From Mallotus nudiflorus (Eukaryota; Streptophyta; Magnoliopsida; Malpighiales; Euphorbiaceae), in assembly GCA_947683625.1 (NCBI GenBank), contig CANTUR010000066.1:1116001-1180000 (forward strand): a DNA stretch of 64,000 nt, written 5' to 3'. The notes beneath the pieces were generated by a model that did not search any database, was not told the origin of the DNA, and saw only the letters and a list, made by a program, of their open reading frames with translations. Below are positions 35,855 through 44,923 of this stretch, one piece after another. Every line of letters starts with the position of its first letter. Positions within the stretch are counted from its first letter, which is position 1. A program made the position numbers and the translations under genes.

Positions 35855-35940
35855 TCTGTACTTAAATGGTCCAAACAAAATATAAAGGGCTTATGTGCTC
35901 CTTGACCTAAACATTAGGGGTGTAAATGCATCTTTGCCCT
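35855..35940 (-). repeat. right terminal inverted repeat of Mutator-like element 1
   Basis: Reverse-complement partner of 28814-28900. Confidence 0.8.
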
Positions 35941-36060
35941 TATATTTAGTTAATTTCATTTTTATTAGAGATAAAATAGAAATTAATCTAATTAAAATAG
36001 ATCTTTAATCAAATTAAATTTATATTTTAATTAATTATATTTTATTTTTATTAATAAATG
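35941..36060. repeat. AT-rich tandem array, part 3
   Basis: Another unit (AGATAAAATAGAAATTAATC...) after the Mutator-like element. It completes the array broken at 21454 and 28813. Confidence 0.65.
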
Positions 36061-37276
36061 AATAAATTATCAATTATTCAATTTTTATATAATAACAAAT
36101 GAAAACTATTTTATAATTTTATTTATTCTCTTCATGTATATATATATATTGTATTTAATTTTTTTGCATTTGATTTTTTTAGTATCCGTTACTTTTTTTT
36201 TTTAAAATAGTATCCATTACTTAATGTGCTCATTATTTTAAAATTTATATTGATAAATTTTATATGGGGTCAAAATTCTCATAACATCTATTTTTTTTTA
36301 TATAAATAACTCAAACTCAAAAATTTTAGTGAAAAAAATTCAAACTAGTTACCACTTACTTCAGTAAATTAACGAGATTATATCAACAAATTAATAAATA
36401 AAACTTATAATAGGAATCAATTGGACTTCAATTTGTGGAATAAAATATTAAACAGCTAATGTAATTTTGATTCCGTCAACTTTGTTATTAGACAGCCAAA
36501 TTAAAGTTCAAAGTTTTCCAAATAATCAATTATTTCTTCATTTGAGATATATTAAAAAAAACAATAAATAAAAAAACTCAAACAGCCTGTGTTCATTAAA
36601 ATTAAAATGTGATTGCACCGTTATTTTTCTTACGTTGATTGTACCTTCTCTTTGACATTACATGTTATGTAGAGTGCATGGTGCTTAATTACATCTGGGG
36701 CTTAATTACTAGAGTTACTTAATTACAAAGGGACAACATATTTAAATTGGATAATACAGTATCAAACTCTCTTATTAAATGGAAGGGACGTAACCAGCAG
36801 GACAGAACTGTACCTTTGTTGAAACCTTCTTATTTATTTAACAATTATATATATGTAGAATTTAAAAGTAATTAACTTCCATTACTTTTTTTTTTTTTTT
36901 TCAATTCCTAAATTCTATTGAGTTTTTTTTTTCTCAATCTAATTTGAAAAACAAAAAGTATTAAAAACCATGAAAAGCAGTAGTATGAAATACAAGTTCG
37001 AGCATGTAACAACTTAAAATAAAAATTTAGATATGCAAATAGCAAAAACAATGAAAACTTTAGGTGCTTAAATATGCATTATCTATGTCCTGTGATTGAA
37101 GTCTTGCAAAATCCTATTATTTTTGGCATAATTGAATTTATTTTTTCTCAAAAGGTTTTGTTGGCGTTTCAAACATAAAAATTGATAAAATAGAATTTAA
37201 TTGATCAATTAATTCTTACATTTAAATAATACAATAAAATATAATTAAGTCGCTAATATTATTAATGTAGCACAAA
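36061..37276. other. intergenic, downstream of PG1
   Basis: AT-rich with several T runs (for example 36881-36900). No gene, inverted repeat or RNA gene was recognised. It should hold the PG1 3' end signals, but no single poly(A) signal stands out. Confidence 0.6.
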
Positions 37277-39456
37277 TTATAAGGTAAGGCAGCTTGCGGG
37301 CGTGACAGGACCAGAAGCTGTTCCATCAGCATTGGTGCATGATGCATCAGCTGGTTGATTCTTATAAGTGAGGTCTACGTTCTGCAGCCGAATCCCGGTG
37401 CATGGATTCTTTTTACTGCAATCAAATCTCATTTCTACTTCTGTTGCTGATGTTCCATAGATATTTTGGTACCTCACATCACTATTTTTAACGCCAGATC
37501 CCTGTCACATACATAAGATAATTAATATCAAAGAATAACAACACAAGCATTCTTAATTTGTTGCAATTTGTTATTTAAAGTTTGACTATAATTTCTGAAC
37601 TTTAGTTCAATATTTTTTTACCACCATTTCAGTAGCACTAGTAAATGACATCTCTATGCTTAAAAAGATTAGTTTACTGTTGCAAAATTTTGTGTGATTA
37701 TATTTTATAATGGGAGATTCCGTATTTTAATTTTTATCAGATTCATTTTTTTTAAATAATACTAATTACATAAATAAAAATTAATGTTACATCCAATATA
37801 ATGTGAGTGTATCTTGCGATTGGAAAAAAAAAACGTCTCTAGCTGTTGGTCAGAGAATTTACTGAGTTTAGCAGGTCCAATTAAAAGTCTGATTATTTGC
37901 TATGATTCAAAATAAGAAAACCCAATATATTGATATGATATATTTAGAATAAATTTTAAATGATTTTCCAGGCAGATGGAATTTTAATTGATATAATAAT
38001 AAGAACAAAAAGCAATTGCTACCTTCCATTAACCAGAACCCTCTTGGGTTAAAGCTCTAGTCAATTAAATTTAAGGTTCAGTCATAATCCTAATAGAATT
38101 TTGGCTAGCACATTGTGATTATTAATATGAGAATTTTTGTGAAGGTTACAATATTATAAATCTTGTTAAAGTATAATTAACCTGTAAAATTATATATAGT
38201 ATTGAGTACCTGATGAGGACAATGTTTCTTGTGGGGGCAGTACTTCTGATTAATGATAACATTCTTCATAACTGCATTTTGAAAAAGAATGTTCCTAGCA
38301 AAACCAGCGCTAGGTCTTGCCCAAGACTTTATTCTAACCCCATTTTCTGTATCAGTAAATGTGATAGTTTTAACCGTCACATTTTGCACACCAGGCTCAT
38401 GAAATTCTTTCCCTAGACTTCCGATGCTGCACCAATAGAAGTTACCAATAGACCATAATCATCAAAATATTTGTGCACATAAGCAAGAAAAACACTGGAA
38501 AATTTTTAACTTATGCCCAGAATATTGCACCAATCGTTAGATGTATGCTGCATATTTTGAGTGGTTTATACTTTGCAAATAAAAATATAAGCATTGGGTG
38601 TGTAATGCACTTAGCACATATGAATTTTCGACTATTAAATACACGCACCTTATTCCATGTCCAGGTCCACATGCAATATTTTCAATCCATAGATGAGAAG
38701 TGCCAGGACCATTTGACATACAATCATCACCAGTTCCAATTTTAGAGCTCAAGATTGTAACAGCACTCGACAATTGCACATGAATGCCATCAGTGTTTGG
38801 GCTCTGGGCAAGGGCAGATACTTTCAGACCTTCTATTTTCACATTCTGGCAACCGTGGAGAACTATATGAAACAACTGGCTGTTTACTGATGTTAATTTC
38901 AATATTGTTTGAGTTGATAAAGCGCAAAGTCTGCAATTATGTAAAGATCATGAAGTATTTTCTTTAATACCAAAAGTAGTTCAAACAAAGTTTTGGCAGT
39001 ACGTACCGTGGCTCCGCTAGGGCATTTCTTGGAAGTGGCTTTACAATTCCACAAGCCAGTGCCTTGTGCATCAAGCACTCCACCAACAATAGAAACCCCA
39101 TTAACATCCTCAAATAAAAGCCAGTTTTCTACATGTCCAATGATCCTATAATCTGATGGAGCCATAAGCATGCCGTCTATGTGTACTACAATATCATCAT
39201 TCTTGCATTCGCCGCGAAAAACCACATTGCGTAACACGAACTTGCCCGGCGGCACATATAAGGTGGTGGGCTTTGAGGAGCTACGGGCTTGTATCCAGGC
39301 AGCAAGAAAGGCCTTAGTTGAGTCAGTTCTGCCGTCAGGTATGGCCCCATAATTCAATACATTGTGACTTGCTGTTGTTGCTAATGAAGAACACGAGGTA
39401 ATGAAAGTAAATATTAGCACTAAAACTACAAGCTGATTACCCATTGGAAGTGCCAT
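37277..39456 (-). pseudogene. polygalacturonase PG1 (GH28), exon 2 frameshift
   Basis: Four exons on the minus strand: 39456-39007, 38930-38649, 38426-38210, 37501-37277, each bounded by GT...AG introns (76, 222 and 708 bp). The ATG at 39456 starts a signal-peptide-like leader. GH28 motifs are all present: NTDGIHV, GTGDDC, CGPGHGI and GVRIKSW, the residues that bind and cleave polygalacturonan in the wall. Exon 2 is 282 bp against 290 bp in PG2. Eight bases are missing just after SNNIEIN, which throws the frame before the catalytic motifs. Exon 3 is 12 bp shorter, in frame, removing residues around QNPI. DDCVSIGPG is DDCMSNGPG here. It could still be expressed but not as a full enzyme, unless the assembly is wrong. 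Confidence 0.9.
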
Positions 39457-39539
39457 TTTCTTGTTGGTGGAGGAAAAAAAAAACAATGTAGAATTGAAAG
39501 TGTGGTGGCGGGTTGAAAAGGGTTGCAAGTTGATGGCTC

Positions 39540-39547
39540 TATTTATA
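39540..39547 (-). promoter_or_regulatory. TATA box of PG1
   Basis: The minus strand reads TATAAATA about 85 bp upstream of the PG1 start codon, a normal plant spacing when the leader is short. Confidence 0.7.
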
Positions 39548-39569
39548 GATTTTGATATCAATGATGGAA

Positions 39570-40218
39570 AAAAAAAAAAAAAAAAGCAATTTAATTTGCT
39601 TTTGATGATTTAAGGTTCTCTTTAGCAACTGCAACAGCTGCCTTACCTGCAACTATGGTTGCTTGTATTTTTCATGTATTATTGGCACTTTGCATTTAAA
39701 GTTTCACATTGCTCCAACATGCGTCCAATATATTATGAGCTTTTCCTTCAATAGTTATAGTTTTATTTATTTTCATTATTGGAAAATTCTTGTCTATTAA
39801 CTGCTTTAAGTGTATTATTTGACTACTCAATTGTTACGTATTTGAAGATAAATTCAAGTAGCACAAAATTTAAAATAAGTTGAAGCACTAACTTTATTTC
39901 TCTTATGAAATTCGGATGAGTGTAAGCACTTACATTTACTAAAAACAGATGAATTTAAAATTAGTAGCATATATTTTACATAACCATTTGTTCTTTTATG
40001 ATAAATAGATAATCTTTTATTGGAATTTTATTCTACATAGTCTTTTAGTGTATATTCTTATTTTGTTGAAAAATAAAAAACCATTCATTTGTATTGTTTA
40101 TATCCATAAAATATTTGATGTTCAATTATTAGATGTTTAATACATACTTTGAATGTTTTGTATTTAACTAATAAAAATGTAATATGTACAATAAATAAAA
40201 TAAATCCAACTGATAGGT
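39570..40218. other. intergenic, PG1 promoter side
   Basis: Starts with a poly-A run (about 39570-39586) and is otherwise AT-rich. No gene or repeat border was recognised before the TRIM element at 40219. Confidence 0.55.
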
Positions 40219-40269
40219 TGATGCAGAGCAACAAATCTTAGAATGAGTTTATAGAACAATGGATAGTAG

Positions 40270-40342
<73 letters not shown>

Positions 40343-40745
40343 CAGAATTTGATTTTTATTTTAATTTAGTATCGATTAGAAATTGACTTTCCAATATTGT
40401 TAGGGATTAGATTTCCCATTTTAGCTAGAATTGTCTTTATTTTTATTTTCTAAATAAAAATTAGGGTTGATAGGTTTGTGTCATCCTATAAATATGTAAA
40501 CCTTAAGGTTATGTGAGATAGTTTTTATTAAATTGATAATCAGATTTCTATTTTTTCAATTTTTGGTATTCGTTTGCGTGAATCAACGAATATTGATGCC
40601 TATATTATGGTATTTGTGCGCAAATCAACAAGTTGTAGAAGATTGATTTCTAGCATTCATGCGGTAATCAATAGACTTCAATATGTATCCCTTTGTTCTT
40701 TTATTTTATTCTTATTTTTATTTCTTTAAATCTTCTGCTACATCA
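40219..40745 (+). repeat. 5' LTR of the TRIM element (527 bp)
   Basis: Contains an (AAT)n tract directly followed by (ATT)n (about 40272-40341), a self-complementary stretch. A CTAAATAAAAATTAGGG motif and a CCTATAAATATG TATA-like motif (about 40486) follow. The rest matches 41077-41584 closely. Confidence 0.9.
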
Positions 40746-40747
40746 GG

Positions 40748-40759
40748 TGGTATCAGAGT
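40748..40759 (+). other. primer binding site of the TRIM element
   Basis: TGGTATCAGAGT, two bases after the LTR, 11 of 12 to the initiator-Met site. Confidence 0.9.
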
Positions 40760-40779
40760 CGAACTGATCCTTATTAATC

Positions 40780-40959
40780 ATGCCGATAGAGTATTATGAA
40801 GAGAGTTTATTCTATGATACTGATGATGGTGAGGATAAAGATGTGTTTATTGGAGATAAGCCAATATTTGATGAAGAGGATAAGGGCGATGTTGAATATA
40901 TTGACTTCATTGATATTGATGAAATTCTTTACTCTTATGCTCTTTTAATTCTATTTTGA
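40780..40959 (+). CDS. 59-codon acidic ORF inside the TRIM element
   Basis: ATG to TGA with no interruption, filling over half of the 331-bp internal region and starting 20 bp after the primer site. The product is strongly acidic (about a third Asp/Glu) with a KPIFDEEDKGD segment. Such Asp/Glu-rich PIFDE wording resembles spacer segments of some Ty3 polyproteins, so it may be a remnant of the parent element. There is no domain and no evidence of translation. The first ATG after the primer site was taken as start. Confidence 0.35.
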   Translation: MPIEYYEESLFYDTDDGEDKDVFIGDKPIFDEEDKGDVEYIDFIDIDEILYSYALLILF

Positions 40960-41076
40960 AGGAATTACAAGTTGATGGTGATGGTAGATCTATGATGTTC
41001 TATACATTTGTGATTAAATTTGTTTCACAATATTTGGGCAAAATTCAAAAACGAATTTTCTCTACCCTTGAGGGAA

Positions 41077-41133
41077 TGATACAGAGCAACAAGTCTTGAA
41101 ATGAGTTTGCATAACAATAGATATCAGATATAA

Positions 41134-41183
<50 letters not shown>

Positions 41184-41584
41184 GGATTTGATTTTTATTT
41201 TAATTTAGTATTGATTAGAAATTTACTTTCTTATATTGTTAGGAATTTGATTTCTTACCTTAGCTAGAATTGTCTTTATTTTTATTTTCTAAATAAAAAT
41301 TAGGGTTGATAGGTTTATGTCACCCTATAAATATGTAAGCCTTAAGGTTATGTGAGATAGTTTTTATTGAATTAATAATCAGATTTCTATTTTCTCAATT
41401 TTCAATATTCCTTTATTTAAATCAACGAATATTGATATCTATATCCTGATATTTGTGCGTAAATTAACAGATTGTAGAAGATTGATTTCTTGCATTCATA
41501 CGCGAATTAACAAACTTTAATAATTATCCATTTGTTCTTTTATTTTATTCTTATTTTTATTTATTTAAAACTTCCGCTACATCA
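41077..41584 (+). repeat. 3' LTR of the TRIM element (508 bp)
   Basis: Starts TGATACAGAGC after a purine stretch and ends ACATCA. It has only the (ATT)n tract (about 41137-41181), without the (AAT)n half seen in the 5' copy. Confidence 0.9.
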
Positions 41585-41860
41585 TAGTTGCAAAACATTT
41601 TTGAGAAAAAAAAAAAGTTTTCCTTAATATTCTTTCGTGAAAAGTAATTTACAAAATATTTTATACATTTATATTCTTAATAAAACTTCAATATATATAT
41701 TCCATACATTCATAATCTTAACAAAATATTGCACAAAATATTCAATTTAAGTCAATATGGTTAATTTTTAATAAATAAACCAATTAATTTTTTATTGTTT
41801 CTATTTAATGGTATACCTAAGTATTTAATTACGCTATTCCATCTGACTTAATTTTAAAAA

Positions 41861-41977
41861 AAGGCCAAGGGTCAAATAAGCTCTCAATGTTTATGTCAGC
41901 TCTCAAATAAGGCCTTTATTGATTTTTAGGCTAAAAAATATTAGGATTTTGCAATTTTTAACTTTTGTGGCCCCTCT
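41861..41977 (+). repeat. left terminal inverted repeat of Mutator-like element 2
   Basis: Reverse-complement partner of 44381-44500. The inner limit is a CCCCTCT block found in both. Confidence 0.88.
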
Positions 41978-42274
41978 CTAACGTCAACCAAATTTAAAAT
42001 AGAATCTGCTGTTTACTTTATAAGTGACGTGGTATACATGCAAAGAAAGATGGTCCCCCACACCAACCACGTCAAAAAAGGCGTCTCTAACGTTTTTATA
42101 AAAGGAAGGGTTTTTGGTGGTGACTTAACAGAATTAGCCGTTGGGTTTATCAAATTAATGGTAGGAGAAGGGGAAGAAATTTTGAGGTGTAGAAAAAGAA
42201 GACGAGGACGAACTAGAATTAGTATTTGAATCAAAAGCTTTTTCAATGCACAAGGAGGTAGGAGCCGATCAAAC

Positions 42275-42532
42275 ATGTCGAAGCGAGGAAAGGGAGGGTC
42301 AGCTGGGAACAAGTTCAGGATGTCACTGGGTCTCCCAGTGGTAGCAATGGTGAACTACTTCGATAACACCAGAGCCAAGAATCTTTACATCATTGCCGTC
42401 AAAGGAATCAAGGGACGTCTCAACCGCTTGCCATCGGCTTGCGTCAGTGACATGGTGATGGCTATCGTCAAGAAAAGAAAACTAGATCTGAGGAACAAGG
42501 TCATGTCGATGGTCATCCTTATTAATTTATAA
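42275..42532 (+). pseudogene. RPL23: captured fragment of 60S ribosomal protein L23 (uL14)
   Basis: 85 codons from ATG to stop, in one uninterrupted frame. It starts MSKRGKGGSAGNKFRMSLGL and reads on through NLYIIAVKGIKGRLNRLPSAC and MVMAIVKK, which is the N-terminal half of plant RPL23/uL14 (normally about 140 residues). Similarity ends near residue 80, at KVMSMVI, where the family continues with an RQRKPWRRKDG-type segment; here it runs into unrelated sequence and a stop. Substitutions at otherwise invariant sites (for example around FDNTRAKN and VSDM) show relaxed constraint. It lies inside Mutator-like element 2 with about 300 bp of leader, so it is a capture, not a functional ribosomal gene. 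Confidence 0.9.
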
Positions 42533-42652
42533 ATACACACATCCTTATCCAATTTTCTCAACCGTTCAGCTCCTCTTTCGGTCTAGTCTGCTAAACTCTG
42601 TTTCCATTATCCGATCGTTTCTTTTAGCTTTGTTTGTTAATAATTTAATCGC

Positions 42653-43255
42653 TTAACCAAGTTTGGCCATATGTTGATCCTGCTTCTGATATTCAACTTT
42701 AAAGAGCTTGAGCTTCCTTGAGTGCAAGATTGACTCATTGTTATCCTCATTCCTTCCCTGTAATTGAGTAAGAGGACCCAATGACAGTTTATGACCATTT
42801 TTAGTCTTTCTTTGAGTTTTAGTATCTGAAAATGGTGAGTTCCAAATCCGTAAAACATTCTCCTTCTCGTCTTTTCCATGTCCCACTGCCAAACCTCTAT
42901 AGCTTAAGGAAAGCTTCTTACGAACCGAAGATGCCTTCTTCCATTTTGCATTAATTGATCCATCTTCCATTTTTTGCATAGAATCTTGGCAGGTCTGTAA
43001 TTCATTTTGTTTAACATACGACAGAATGGTCATGGCTGCAGGTGGGCAATTGGAATGGGATTGAGAAGGTGGCATTCTGGGAATCACAAGCCTTTTGTTA
43101 TCATTCTTAACACTTAGTTGGCATAGGTCCAAAGATCCATGGAGTATTTCCTCTTTAACATGGCACAACTTTCCTGAACTTAATATTTCGCTATATGATG
43201 TTGAGTTTCCGTTGTGATGATGATGAGGCAACAACGATAACTCTACATGAGACAT
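42653..43255 (-). CDS. 200-codon ORF of unknown function in Mutator-like element 2
   Basis: Uninterrupted from ATG (43255) to stop (42653), long for AT-rich non-coding DNA. The product is hydrophilic, Ser/Lys/Asn-rich, with a HHHH stretch near residue 13 and basic patches (KWKKASSVRKK), and no transmembrane segment. I recognise no domain. It is convergent with the RPL23 fragment 120 bp away. Most likely it is a captured exon of a host nuclear or regulatory protein, or a chimeric ORF made by the element. Confidence 0.45.
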   Translation of the reverse strand: MSHVELSLLPHHHHNGNSTSYSEILSSGKLCHVKEEILHGSLDLCQLSVKNDNKRLVIPRMPPSQSHSNCPPAAMTILSYVKQNELQTCQDSMQKMEDGSINAKWKKASSVRKKLSLSYRGLAVGHGKDEKENVLRIWNSPFSDTKTQRKTKNGHKLSLGPLTQLQGRNEDNNESILHSRKLKLFKVEYQKQDQHMAKLG

Positions 43256-43648
43256 TGAAAGAGATTATGAATGTGACTGCTTTGGGTCTCCATTCTTCAT
43301 ATCATGGTTATCCCTTTTACTAAAGTCAACAGAGGATTTAAGAAATAAGCTCCATTATCCAATCATCACCCACCACACCTATCAAGGGCGGACCTCCATT
43401 GCCACTTTCAGAAAAGCAATGACAAAAATAGTAGCCGCAATCTATCAAGTAAACAACTGGTGGCTTGATGGTAAAAAAGATAAAATAATTCTTAAAAGTT
43501 AACTGTATGTATATTGTGTTGTACTGTGCAGTGCATCTTTGGCATCATTGACCCGAGAGACAGGGCCGAAGGTGGTTGCTTTTTACCTTTGTTTATGGGG
43601 TTGCTTTTATGTTAGGAAAAAATCGAAATGGATGGGAAAAGCTTATGC

Positions 43649-44300
43649 TATGTTTTGCTATTCAAAATTTTTGCTGGTATTATCATGTTCTTAGCTTATT
43701 TTTAAGTTATAAAATCCTATTCACTACTCAAAGTTAAAGTACTAAACTCGAAATCAGTAATAGAGGAACAAGAAGTGATGGATAACAAGAGAAGAAAATA
43801 GAGCAAAGAGAGCCCCATTCCTTAGCCTAAAAGATATGTGGCTATGAAATAGGGATTAAGTAAAACAGAATTGACCGGATGTTAGAGTCGTGGAAACAAT
43901 TGTTTCTTCCATATTTTAGACATAAAACAAGATTGAAGAAGAAGAAGTAAAAGAAAATGATGATGATGATGATGATATGTTTTGCTATTCAAAATTTTTG
44001 CTAGTATTATCATGATCTTAGCTTATTTTTAAGTTATAAAATCCTATTCACTACTCAAAGTTAAAGTACTAAAGTCGAAATCAGTAATAGAGGAACAAGA
44101 AGTGATGGATAACAAGAGAAGAAAATAGAGCAAAGAGAGCCCCATTGCTTAGCCTAAAAGATATGTGGCTATGAAATAAGGATTAAGTGGAATAGAATTG
44201 ACTGGATGGTAGAGTCGTGAAAACATTTGTTTCTTCCATATTTTGGACATGAAACAAGATAGAAGAAGAAGAAGATGATGATGATGATACAATGTGTGAA
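43649..44300. repeat. 327-bp tandem duplication in Mutator-like element 2
   Basis: 43649-43975 and 43976-about 44300 are near-identical (both begin TATGTTTTGCTATTC and share GAAATCAGTAATAGAGG). The junction and the second copy's end are GAT/GAAGAA simple repeats. It holds no ORF. Confidence 0.9.
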
Positions 44301-44380
44301 AGTCTGCAAAAAGAGAGTGAAGTGGACATGTCATTACTTCTTCTAACAGAAACTAATGTTGTCAGTCCAACATAGCAAAG

Positions 44381-44500
44381 AGGGGCGAAAAAAAAAGTTC
44401 AAAATTACAAAACCTAATATTTTTTAATCTAAAAATCAATGAGGGGTTTTTTTTTTGAGTCTAGGCATAAACATTAAGGGATTATTTGACCCTCTACCCT
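44381..44500 (-). repeat. right terminal inverted repeat of Mutator-like element 2
   Basis: Reverse-complement partner of 41861-41977, ending at the TTTTAAAAA duplicate. Confidence 0.88.
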
Positions 44501-44509
44501 TTTTAAAAA

Positions 44510-44879
44510 TATGTCAATTTTAATAATGGAAGTGTATAATTTTAAAATGTAATATCTTTTATTATGAAAATCATAACAAATACATTTATTTAGTTGGATG
44601 AAATACCAATTAATACAAAATGAGGTTTTTACCTACACTAGAGGTATATACACCCAGTGATAGAATTTAAAATACAGGATAGATGTCTTGTTTTTATCAA
44701 TTAAGTTAATTAATAATATTTAGATGATATGTCTTAAATCCTACTATTGAGTGTAATACACCTAGTGTAGATAAAAATTTCTTTAATACAAATTTCAAAT
44801 CCTATCTTTAAATTACAGTTTTATTTTTTTTTTTACAACTAAAGCAATTTCATTCTAATCTCAAATCGAACTCATAATG

Positions 44880-44923
<44 letters not shown>

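Larger units (their letters stand above)
28814..35940. mobile_element. Mutator-like transposon 1 with captured gene pieces (Pack-MULE type)
   Basis: The ends are inverted copies: GGATAAAGGTGCATTTC at the left pairs with GGGCAAAGATGCATTTAC read inward from the right. A shared CCCCTAATGTTTA and a GGAGCACATA block follow. Similarity is clear for about 80 bp and fades over about 180 bp. TATATTTAG flanks both sides (28805-28813, 35941-35949), allowing one or two bases of end slippage, which fits the 9-bp duplication of Mutator-like elements. No transposase is present. It carries an RPA12-like exon and holds copia E. Without copia E it would be about 2.6 kb. Confidence 0.78.
40219..41584 (+). mobile_element. 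TRIM-like miniature LTR retrotransposon
   Basis: Two similar LTRs (40219-40745 and 41077-41584) bound only 331 bp. Ends are TGAT...ACATCA. The initiator-Met primer site (40748-40759) and a purine stretch (GAGGGAA) before the second LTR complete the minimal set. Candidate target duplicates are taggt (40214-40218) and tagtt (41585-41589). No enzyme is encoded, so it would need a helper element. It lies between PG1 and Mutator-like element 2. Confidence 0.9.
41861..44500. mobile_element. Mutator-like transposon 2 with captured genes (Pack-MULE type)
   Basis: A 2.6-kb element flanked by a perfect 9-bp direct repeat TTTTAAAAA (41852-41860 and 44501-44509), though that sequence is low in complexity. 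Its ends are inverted copies about 120 bp long (41861-41977 and 44381-44500), sharing AGGGTCAAATAA, AATGTTTATG, ATTGATTTTTAG and AAAAAATATTAGG blocks. No transposase is present. Inside are a ribosomal protein uL14 (RPL23) fragment, a convergent 200-codon ORF and a 327-bp tandem duplication. The 9-bp duplication, long inverted repeats and host gene pieces fit a Pack-MULE. Confidence 0.87.

Noticed and set aside
39170..39352. Plus-strand ORF across PG1 exon 1
   Set aside because: Antisense shadow of a real exon. The plus-strand frames at 38213-38416 and 47353-47556 are rejected for the same reason.
40746..41076. TRIM element as a Cassandra (5S rRNA-bearing) type
   Set aside because: No 5S promoter boxes or 5S-like sequence were seen in its LTRs.
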